Shown here piece after piece: positions 53,612 through 61,506 of a stretch of 64,000 nucleotides of DNA (the first letter of the stretch is position 1; each line of letters starts with the position of its first letter). The notes beneath the pieces are model-generated. The model saw nothing but the letters and a program-made list of their open reading frames with translations. It did not search any database and was not told the DNA's origin. Both the position numbers and the translations under genes were made by a program. Source of the stretch: Alteromonadaceae bacterium (GTDB taxonomy: Bacteria; Pseudomonadota; Gammaproteobacteria; Enterobacterales; Alteromonadaceae); contig WKFJ01000045.1 of NCBI GenBank assembly GCA_014872785.1, forward strand, positions 62,001 through 126,000, given 5' to 3'.

Positions 53612-55270
53612 TTAAGCTTGGTCGCTTATCAAAAAGACTGCGTCCACGCGCGTGCCTCCCTCTGTGTACTCCAATTTGTCAGCTAGTTCTGCAACAAGAG
53701 CGACACCTCTTCCAAACGTATTATCTGAGTCAGCTTGCGTTGCAATGTTTTGGGTATCAAAGCCTTCACCGGAGTCTTTAATAGAGAAAACAATTTGCGC
53801 AGGTTCCACCACATAACTTGCATGAATTTCAATATTACCCTCTTGCAAGTTAAATAAGCGGCTCTCGCGCTCTCCAAAGTATTCCATAAACCCTTCAGGG
53901 GATTCTTTGAGTTTGGAGTCGAGCTTTAACAGACCGTGATCTAGCGCATTGTTGTACAGCTCGCTAATGACCGTAAAAATGTTTGACCTTATCCCGTGAA
54001 AAGCCATATGCCCGGAAATCATTTCCACAATTTGAGAAACTGGGTCGCCCGTTTTTAGTTCGTTGGCGTCCAGATTAAGGGTCAGGTCAAAAGGAACTTT
54101 TGGTAATTGGGCAATCTGCTTACTCAAACCCAATGTTTGGAATTCATAGGAAAACATCGTGATATCATCGGCTTGTTCTTTAGACGCTTGATACCCTTTA
54201 ATTTTTTCCATTATTTCGGTAGTTTTAATCCCTGGATCAGATTCAATCCAAGCTTCAAGGCCATCTTCACCCAGCATCTCACCATCAGCATCACTCAACT
54301 CGATTACACCATCGGTATAACCAAACAAGCGCTGTCCATATTCTCCTTCGTAACGCTCAACGTCTTTTTCAAAATCTTCCGGGTCAAGAATACCCAGTGC
54401 CATATGTTTAGATTCGAAGCGCTTTACAATTTTACCTTCCGGGTTAGTTAAAATGAGATGCGGTAATCCGCCATTCCAGATATCGATAGTTCTACCCGAT
54501 TCTGATACTTCAATAACCGCCGCTGCGAAGAACATCCCCCCCGGCAAGAAATCTAGAAGTGTTCGGTTGAAGGTCTCAGCAATTTCACCCACCGAAATCC
54601 CCTTTTCGGCCATCGTTTGAAAGGCTCTAGTGATAGGGATCGCGCCAATCGCGGAAGCAAGTCCATGTCCGGTAAAATCCCCCAACAAGATATATAAACC
54701 TGCATTTGGACTGCGCTCAATCAGCAACATATCGCCGTTAAAGTTGCTTGCCGGTGCTAAGTGATGGTCTAAAAACTTAGTGAGTCGCTTATTAAGGGTC
54801 AGTACGTTGGCGAAGATATGCTCAACAATAGCGTGCTCACGCTCGATGTGTTGTTGGTGAAATTTAAGCTATCTGTTTTGCTGCTGAGCGCGCTTACTCA
54901 ATAAACGCGTTCTTGCGTGTGCCTTGAGCTTTGCTGAAAGAATCACTTTATTGAACGGCTTAGCCACAAAATCATCACCGCCAACGGCGAGACATTTCAC
55001 CAAGCTCTCTTCATCATCCAATGCGGTGATAAATACGATTGGGAGGTATATGTCGGTCTGCATCGCCTTTAATTTAGGTGCCACATCGTGACCACTTAAA
55101 CCTGGCATAACAACATCAAGCAAAACAATGTCAGGAACTATTTCTTCTGCCTTTTGCAAGGCTTCCTCACCCGAGCTTGCTTCATAACAGTCCTTGAAGC
55201 CGTTTTCCGCCAACATGTGAGTCAATAGGAAACGGTTAAGGGACTCATCGTCGACTACTAATATGCGCAT
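53612..55270 (-). pseudogene. crsR: CrsR-like REC-PP2C phosphatase-HATPase partner-switching regulator, interrupted by an in-frame amber codon
   Basis: One continuous frame from the ATG at 55270 to the TAA at 53612, broken only by TAG at 54871-54869. Receiver: residues 1-120 with Asp52 (LLDVVMPG). After the stop, the frame continues with a coiled linker (FHQQHIEREHAIVEHIF) and a SpoIIE/RsbU-type phosphatase (GDFTGHGLASAIGA to QADDITMFSYE). An RsbW-like HATPase follows (ELYNNALDHGLL, DSGEGFD). The domain order matches CrsR of Shewanella, which binds RpoS and switches partners with the STAS protein CrsA. Codon 134 is probably GAG or CAG in relatives. No good internal start serves the downstream half, so the phosphatase and anti-sigma functions are probably lost or need readthrough. 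Confidence 0.85.
54869..55270 (-). CDS. Receiver-only product upstream of the amber codon
   Basis: 133 residues that would be made if translation stops at the TAG. It holds a complete receiver domain (VVDDE, Asp52, the Thr in FITALDD and the Lys in FVAKPFN), so a stable stand-alone receiver is plausible. It would accept phosphate but has no output domain. The gene lies 30 bases after the STAS gene, in the same operon. Confidence 0.6.
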   Translation of the reverse strand: MRILVVDDESLNRFLLTHMLAENGFKDCYEASSGEEALQKAEEIVPDIVLLDVVMPGLSGHDVAPKLKAMQTDIYLPIVFITALDDEESLVKCLAVGGDDFVAKPFNKVILSAKLKAHARTRLLSKRAQQQNR

Positions 55271-55299
55271 TAATTCTTCCTGATGTAGACTGTTTGACG

Positions 55300-55605
55300 T
55301 TATTTGATCGTGAATTTCTTGTCAAAGCGAGAGATTTGCAGAATTTTTGCAACAGGTGGTCGGCTATTAATAATATGGAATTCCGATACTTGGCCTTGTA
55401 ACGTCTTTTGCATGTTTAACAACATACCCAGTGCCGAGCTATCCATGTACTCAGTGTTAGCTAAATCGACTACAATTTTTGTCACGCCTTCAGAGCCTGA
55501 AGTATAGGCTTCTCGAAAGTCCTGAACTTTTCCAAAATCAAACTTATCATCCAATATAATCGTAAGGGTCGTGCCGTCTGCAGATAATTCTTTTTCAAGA
55601 CTCAT
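55300..55605 (-). CDS. crsA: STAS-domain anti-sigma factor antagonist (CrsA/RsbV-like)
   Basis: 101 residues, a single STAS domain. The phosphorylatable serine region is MDSSALG at residues 54-60, with VVDLANTEY before it. In partner switching the unphosphorylated STAS protein binds the anti-sigma kinase domain and frees the sigma factor, RpoS in the Shewanella case. It is the first gene of the operon with the interrupted crsR-like gene. Divergent from yciH. Confidence 0.86.
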   Translation of the reverse strand: MSLEKELSADGTTLTIILDDKFDFGKVQDFREAYTSGSEGVTKIVVDLANTEYMDSSALGMLLNMQKTLQGQVSEFHIINSRPPVAKILQISRFDKKFTIK

Positions 55606-55732
55606 CGATTTACTCCATTTAATTAAACTTTAGTCGTACTTAGTACTATTTAAATTCATTACACGTATCAAATAATACAAAATAACGATTTTTTCTAATA
55701 GAATCGAAAAATAATTTATTATTGGTTCTAGT

Positions 55733-56053
55733 ATGACAAATAATCCTCTGGTGTACAGTACCGACTTTGGTCGAATTAAAGAATCAGCGCAAACGCCCGA
55801 AAAACCGACTGGCGATGGCATTGTCAGAATTCGAAGAGAAACGAAAGGCCGAAAAGGGAAAGGTGTAACTACCATCTCCGGTCTTATTATGGACAATAAC
55901 GAACTCAAAGGCTTGGCTAAAGAGCTGAAAAAAATTTGCGGTACAGGTGGTGCCGTGAAACAACAAACTATAGAGATTCAGGGTGACAACAGGGACAAAA
56001 TTAAAGCTTACCTTGAGCAAAAAAACTTCACCGTCAAATTAGCCGGTGGTTAA
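55733..56053 (+). CDS. yciH: SUI1/eIF1-like translation factor YciH
   Basis: 106 residues. The C-terminal two thirds are a SUI1 domain: RETKGRKGKGVTTISGL, then LAKELKKICGTGGAVKQQTIEIQGD and a final strand VKLAGG. Bacterial YciH affects start-codon selection and expression of stress genes. Normal length for the family. It precedes the double-receiver gene by 21 bases, so they may be cotranscribed. Confidence 0.94.
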   Translation: MTNNPLVYSTDFGRIKESAQTPEKPTGDGIVRIRRETKGRKGKGVTTISGLIMDNNELKGLAKELKKICGTGGAVKQQTIEIQGDNRDKIKAYLEQKNFTVKLAGG

Positions 56054-56074
56054 TCAAAAAGTAAAGAGTACCTT

Positions 56075-56875
56075 ATGCACAACATCAGTCTATCTGAATT
56101 AAATATCTTATTGCTTGAGCCTTCTGACACCCAGCGCAAGATTATTACGTCCTTACTATTAAAGGAGAATGTTGGCGAAATAGACTCGGTCTCGTCAATC
56201 GCAGAGGCGACAACGGCGCTCAAAGCACATGGTGCAGATCTGGTTGTCAGTGCCATGTACTTCGCTGATGGTACAGCACTTGACCTGCTGCGCAGTATGA
56301 AAGAAAACACCGAAACCGCGTCGGTGCCATTTATGCTTGTTTCAAGTGAGACTAAGGTAAGTAAGCTCGAAGAGTTTAAACAAGCGGGCATTGCAGCAAT
56401 TCTGCCCAAACCCTTCAAACCAGAACACTTGACCCGAGCTTTGAAAGCCTCGCTTGATCTGATAAATGAAGAAGAACTTGAACTAGAATTATTCGACGTG
56501 GAAGAAGTGCGGGTACTGCTAGTTGACGATAGCCGTCTTGCGAGAAATCATATTAGGCGCGTTCTCGAAAATATGGGCTTGAAGAAAATTGACGAAGCAG
56601 AAAATGGTGCAGAAGCCGTGTGTTCTGTCAAAGACAATGAATACGACCTCGTCGTAACCGACTACAACATGCCAGAAATGGATGGTCGTGAATTGTCAGA
56701 ATTTATTCGTTTCAACCCAGCCACTGCACACATTCCAATTATTATGGTGACGTCTGAAAACACCAAGAGTGCACATATGGCTAACATTCAACAAACGGGT
56801 GTAAATGCCTTATGCGATAAGCCGTTCGAACCGGAGTTGGTTAGAAAAATGTTGGCTAGTCTTTTGAGTGATTAG
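56075..56875 (+). CDS. Double-receiver response regulator, first receiver degenerate
   Basis: 266 residues, two CheY-like domains and no output domain. In the first (about 7-130) the acidic pair is replaced (LLLEPSDTQ) and the phospho-acceptor position reads VVSAMYFADG, without the usual Asp, although the Lys in LPKPFKP is kept. The second (about 146-266) is canonical: LLVDDSRLARN, Asp in VVTDYNMPEMDG, the MVTSENT switch and CDKPFEP. It may act as a phosphate sink or as a scaffold in the nearby kinase network. It converges on the second hybrid kinase gene. Confidence 0.88.
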   Translation: MHNISLSELNILLLEPSDTQRKIITSLLLKENVGEIDSVSSIAEATTALKAHGADLVVSAMYFADGTALDLLRSMKENTETASVPFMLVSSETKVSKLEEFKQAGIAAILPKPFKPEHLTRALKASLDLINEEELELELFDVEEVRVLLVDDSRLARNHIRRVLENMGLKKIDEAENGAEAVCSVKDNEYDLVVTDYNMPEMDGRELSEFIRFNPATAHIPIIMVTSENTKSAHMANIQQTGVNALCDKPFEPELVRKMLASLLSD

Positions 56876-56907
56876 GGCGGGTTATAAACTAAGAGTTTAT
56901 TAAACTA

Positions 56908-56934
56908 GAAGGGGCACTCGCCCCTTTTATTTAT
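56908..56934. terminator. Terminator between the double-receiver gene and the hybrid kinase gene
   Basis: GAAGGGGC / GCCCCTTTT hairpin with T-rich tail on the plus strand. It overlaps the last codons of the converging kinase gene. Confidence 0.75.
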
Positions 56935-59900
56935 TTTCGAGTAAATTACCCAAAGTAAATCGCAGCGTATCAATGGCAATTGGTTTGGTCATATAGTCCG
57001 TCATTCCAGAGACCAAACAGCGCTCTTTATCGCCTTGCATTGCATTGGCAGTTAACGCAACTATCTTGATACTGCGATATTGTTGCCCCGCTTCACCTTT
57101 TCGGATTCGACCTGTGGCTTCAAAACCATCCATTTCAGGCATTTGGCAATCCATCAATATGAGGTCAAATTCTTCGTTTGCGCTTTGTTTAAGTATATTG
57201 ATCGCCTCTAAGCCGTTGTCAGCAATGGTTACAGTCAAGTGTAATTGAGCCAACATGTTCTGCGCAATTTCTTGATTAATTGGGTTGTCTTCCACTAACA
57301 AAATGCGTTTACCCTCTAAACTGGGCATAGATTCGAGATGAAGTCTCTTATTCTCTTCAATGTACTCCTGATTATTTTCAATCGCGTTGGCAAGTTTAAG
57401 CGGGTTGATTGGCTCGGCGCAAATCCTTGCTTTTCTCTCGAGTAAAAAGTCAGGTAATCGATATGAGACTTTTCCCAACACCACGAAGACATCATCTTCG
57501 TTCAGTAACCGTGTTGGATCTGACTCTTTTTCTATCGTCGAGTTAGCGCTGTCCCATATTACGAGTAAGCGGCCATCTCCAACGACATTACGTATGCGTT
57601 CCAACGCAACATCGTATTGAGCTGGAGAAACTTTTAATAAGCTACCTTGCATGGAAACAATCAGATTTTTAAGATGATTAGTAGCTGTTGACTGCACCAG
57701 TAAAACTTTGGCAAATGAAATGGGAATATGCGGCATTGCAGGAGACTCGCCACCCTTTAACAGCGTGGCGCGGACGGAAAAGATACTGCCACTGCCCTTT
57801 TCACTTTCAACCTGAACACTGCCATTCATCAAATGCGCGAGCTTTTGACAAATAGCCAAGCCCAAACCAGTACCACCGTACTTGCGCGTGGTAGAAGCAT
57901 CAGCTTGAGTAAACGGTTGAAATAATGCATCCACCTTATCCTTTGGAATACCTATACCAGTATCATGAACCGCAATGACCAGCGATACTTCACGACCTCG
58001 CAATTGTGTTTCGACGCAAAGTTTGACCATCCCATTTTCAGTGAATTTAAGCGCGTTGCTCAGTAGGTTATTTACGATTTGACGCAGCCGTGTGGGGTCT
58101 CCCACCAACATGCGTTGTGATTGTTGCTCCCCATCGAAAAACAACTGGTTATTGCGCGTTAACGCCGTATGAGTATAGGAATCTAGCACATTGCCCAACA
58201 GTGCTAGCATGTCAAACTCAATTGATTCCAACTCTATTTTGCCGGAATCGATTTTAGAGAAATCCAAAATATCATTAATCAGATTGAGCATTGATTTGGC
58301 ACTAGACTGCGCCACATTGACTTTATTTCTCTGTTCATTATCTAAATGAGAATGCGATAACAACTCCAACATGCCCAAAACACCATTCATAGGTGTGCGA
58401 ATTTCATGGCTCATGGTGGCTAAAAATTCAGATTTTGCCTGGTTGGCTTGACGGGCTTTATAAAGTGCAGTTTGCAGCGCTTCAGTTTGTTCGTCCACTC
58501 GCGCTTCTAGCTCTCGATTGAGCTTAGCCAACGCTTCATTAGCAATTACCGTCTCGCTCTTTGCGTCTTCTAGCGCATGTATTGTGTTGCCTAATTGTTT
58601 CGAGAACTGCTCTAAAATAGGTGTCATCGTATGCACTTCAACAATAGGCGAGTCGCTCAATCGAAATTCCAAATTATCGTAACGCTCTGTTAGGCTGGCT
58701 TTGGACAATCGTCTGGCAATTGAGCTGAGTGGCGCGCTTATTAAGCGCGACAACTTCTCACTAACAAGGAAGGCAAAAAGAATGGCTAACCCAATAATCG
58801 ACAACGAGTTTATGACATAATTAGCAATACGATGTTCATATACTGCCCTTGGAATAAAAGTGACAATCTGCCAACCCAACTTGTTAGCAGAAACAGATTC
58901 AGCAATGCGGTAATCGCCTCCTCTATCGATAAAGAAGTAGGAGTTCGATTGCGTTAAATAATTTTGCAAAGGGGTGTTGTTGAGTGTTTCCAAAAACTCA
59001 TAAGGCAAATCTTTCGAGCTAAATATCACTCGGTTATTGATATCCAGTACTAAAAGACTTTGTTGTTCGATATAGCGCTGATTTAATTCACTTAATCGCT
59101 TTAAATTCAAAGAAGCTTCAACAATACCCGTGAAACCTAGTTCGTCCTGCTTAGCAACTGATATAGCAACAATAGGGTCTGTCCCCAAACCTCGCCCCAA
59201 AAACACATCTGAAACAAAAGACTCGCCAGTATCGCGAACAACAGTAAAATACTCTCTGTCAGCGACATTCGCTTTATCCCCTCCAGAACGCCTGATTTGT
59301 GTCAACAAACTCGCAGGATAGACGGCTTCAACATTACCTATTGCGTCGGTGGTAATCATGGTAAGAATACCTGGATAGGTTGAACCAATTTGCTCCAACG
59401 CATCGAACCACACTTTGGTTTGACTTTCATTTTTGTTGAGATAGCTAGCCAGCTGTAATGCTTGAGTGTGTTTTTGAACGTACTGTTCTAGGTTTTCTGA
59501 AATGTTATTTGCAGCGCCCCTCAATTGCGTTTGGTACTGCATCAAAATATCTTCTTGAGCATTTCTTAACCAGTAATAGGTAATAGACAGTCCACTGGCA
59601 ATAAGGGCATATAGCATCAATAACGACATCACTCGACTTAAAGGCAAGGTTGCGCGCCAATCGGTTTTGACAAGACGGTAACAGCCAATTGCGATACCGT
59701 AGCCAATAAGTACGTTTAACACGCCGTTAATTGCGTACTTAACGATGATCGCATTTTTCGTTTCATCCATGTATACCGTCAACTGATAGTATTCTATTGC
59801 CACCAGAGCAGCACCGACAGAAAACCAGTAGGCAAGTCCATAAAAAATGAAATTCTTGGATTTTCGTTTTGCCCAATCAATGACAAAAATTTCTAAGGCA

Positions 59901-60142
59901 AATGGCAACAACACCAATAAGTGCTGCCAATTCAGATAAGTAACTAATCCTGCAAGAATGGAACAGGCAATGCCTACCCTACCACCAAAAAGAATAGTTA
60001 GGGCAACAGCAAAAACGTTACCAAAAACTAATTGAGCACCGGTAAAAAATGGTAGTGGAAAATAATTACAGACCATCGCCAGCCCAGTGAAGAGCAAAAA
60101 CGTACAACGCAAATCAAGTTTTGGTAATTGGGTTTGTTGCAT
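56927..60142 (-). CDS. Hybrid sensor histidine kinase with multi-helix N-terminal membrane domain and Cache-like sensor
   Basis: 1071 residues. Residues 1-160 hold five or six helices resembling MASE-type sensory membrane domains, then another helix near 172-191. A periplasmic Cache-like domain (about 195-455) is followed by a helix, a HAMP region and a coiled coil. HisKA has [18 protein letters not shown] near residue 575; the ATPase has [21 protein letters not shown] and [10 protein letters not shown] pseudo-receiver-like stretch and a C-terminal receiver with [10 protein letters not shown] complete it. There is no Hpt domain, so a separate Hpt protein is needed. The double-receiver protein next door is a candidate partner. 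The ligand is unknown. Confidence 0.91.
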   Translation of the reverse strand: MQQTQLPKLDLRCTFLLFTGLAMVCNYFPLPFFTGAQLVFGNVFAVALTILFGGRVGIACSILAGLVTYLNWQHLLVLLPFALEIFVIDWAKRKSKNFIFYGLAYWFSVGAALVAIEYYQLTVYMDETKNAIIVKYAINGVLNVLIGYGIAIGCYRLVKTDWRATLPLSRVMSLLMLYALIASGLSITYYWLRNAQEDILMQYQTQLRGAANNISENLEQYVQKHTQALQLASYLNKNESQTKVWFDALEQIGSTYPGILTMITTDAIGNVEAVYPASLLTQIRRSGGDKANVADREYFTVVRDTGESFVSDVFLGRGLGTDPIVAISVAKQDELGFTGIVEASLNLKRLSELNQRYIEQQSLLVLDINNRVIFSSKDLPYEFLETLNNTPLQNYLTQSNSYFFIDRGGDYRIAESVSANKLGWQIVTFIPRAVYEHRIANYVINSLSIIGLAILFAFLVSEKLSRLISAPLSSIARRLSKASLTERYDNLEFRLSDSPIVEVHTMTPILEQFSKQLGNTIHALEDAKSETVIANEALAKLNRELEARVDEQTEALQTALYKARQANQAKSEFLATMSHEIRTPMNGVLGMLELLSHSHLDNEQRNKVNVAQSSAKSMLNLINDILDFSKIDSGKIELESIEFDMLALLGNVLDSYTHTALTRNNQLFFDGEQQSQRMLVGDPTRLRQIVNNLLSNALKFTENGMVKLCVETQLRGREVSLVIAVHDTGIGIPKDKVDALFQPFTQADASTTRKYGGTGLGLAICQKLAHLMNGSVQVESEKGSGSIFSVRATLLKGGESPAMPHIPISFAKVLLVQSTATNHLKNLIVSMQGSLLKVSPAQYDVALERIRNVVGDGRLLVIWDSANSTIEKESDPTRLLNEDDVFVVLGKVSYRLPDFLLERKARICAEPINPLKLANAIENNQEYIEENKRLHLESMPSLEGKRILLVEDNPINQEIAQNMLAQLHLTVTIADNGLEAINILKQSANEEFDLILMDCQMPEMDGFEATGRIRKGEAGQQYRSIKIVALTANAMQGDKERCLVSGMTDYMTKPIAIDTLRFTLGNLLENK

Positions 60143-60320
60143 CTGAGCTGTTTTTCTTTCTATGAATGTTATTCCAATATTGTACGGTTTGAATATACGC
60201 GAATTTACAGTCTTAGGCTTTACAACTTTTGGTTTACGGTAAGTTCAAAAAGTCGCCCAAGAAAGGATATGCCAGAATGTAAGAAAAGCCCTAAAAATCG
60301 AATGGTGATATCGATAATTG

Positions 60321-60644
60321 TTATCTATTTATATTTCTAGCGGCTTTATCCCATGGGTTGTTCTTTTGTTTATCAGAATCACCATTAGCAAAAGGGGAGG
60401 CTTCCTTGGGCGCTTTTTTCGCCAACTTCACTCCTTTACTTTTCAAATACAATCGCTCTACCTTCTCCCTTGCCCATGGCGTTCTGCGAAGAAACGTCAA
60501 ACTGGATTTGAGGCTTGGATTACTTTTGAAGCAGTTTATATTTATTTTTTCGCTCAAGCCCTCCCACCCCATGCTTTCTTGTAGTTCAGTCAGCATCATT
60601 TTTAACGTTACGCCGTGTAACGGGTCTTTTTGATGAGAAGTCAT
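60321..60644 (-). CDS. VF530/DUF2132-family protein
   Basis: 107 residues. Residues 5-70 follow the VF530 pattern closely: [49 protein letters not shown]. The family is small, helical and described as DNA-binding on the basis of structure; its role is unknown. The C-terminal 35 residues are a basic, Lys/Asn-rich extension beyond the usual domain. Single gene. Confidence 0.88.
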   Translation of the reverse strand: MTSHQKDPLHGVTLKMMLTELQESMGWEGLSEKININCFKSNPSLKSSLTFLRRTPWAREKVERLYLKSKGVKLAKKAPKEASPFANGDSDKQKNNPWDKAARNINR

Positions 60645-61506
60645 ACTTTTGTAGGTTGCCTTTTAATTTGAATAGCGATTTTATTCTAACACTTTTTCGA
60701 GCACTTACCTGACAACAAATACAGGGTTATATTTTCACCCAAAAAGCACAGAAAATCATATACCTAGTCAACATAAACGTAGCGGTGACACGTTGATAAT
60801 TGGTCGCCTGCGTGGATGTTGTGTAGTTTTTTTGTACACATTTAAGCATATCCAAAACAATGCCTATTGCCGATTTTGTTGCATCGGAAGACGAATATTT
60901 AATAACGCAATACGATTAACAAAGTTAACATGTTCGTAACATATCAGTTTGATGAAATTGTTTTTTAGCAAGCGCTGGTTTTATTTACTAAGTAGTGCGA
61001 CGTTAAAAACTCAAAGTTGGAAACTAGGATAGATGTTGATAACAAACTCGCCACAAAGCACTGATAAAAAGGTTCTTTCACCTTATTCAAAGCGTGGTGT
61101 TGACATTGTTAAGGGTTGTATCTCATGTATCAATGGGCTCAATTTGCGTGCATCTCTATCTATTTTCAAAACCGTTTTAACCTCCTCTAAAAAACTAATG
61201 TTATCAAACTTGTTAACAATTGCGGTCAGTTCACTTTCTCATATACTTCACATTTCAAATGCTAATCACGACGATTAATTCACATCATCACCTGACCAGT
61301 GAGTCGATGTTTTTGAAATTGAGTAACACGAGAAGTGAAAGGGTCACAATAGGTCTGCAGCGCAATTATTGAAGTTATAGGTCGAGATAAGCGCATTTAA
61401 CCGCAGACTGAATCGGAAGCTGTGTTTTTAGTCTTAACCAAATGAGCAGAAGTGGGTAAGTAAATTCACAGTTCAGCACAATAACAACCTATAGAGAGAA
61501 CATACA
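60645..61506 (+). other. Long intergenic region upstream of the TonB-dependent receptor gene
   Basis: About 860 AT-rich bases. A weak 81-codon plus-strand frame at 61033-61278 has no recognisable family and is not called. The region around 60918-60945 (GTTAACATGTTCGTAAC) has imperfect dyad symmetry and could be an operator. The last bases contain the receptor ribosome-binding site AGAGAGAAC. No RNA gene or repeat was recognised. Confidence 0.45.

Noticed and set aside
61033-61278. 81-codon frame upstream of the TonB receptor gene
   Set aside because: No recognisable motif, Ser/Lys/Leu-rich composition typical of chance frames, and it sits within the long upstream region of the receptor. An AGGA before the ATG leaves a small doubt.
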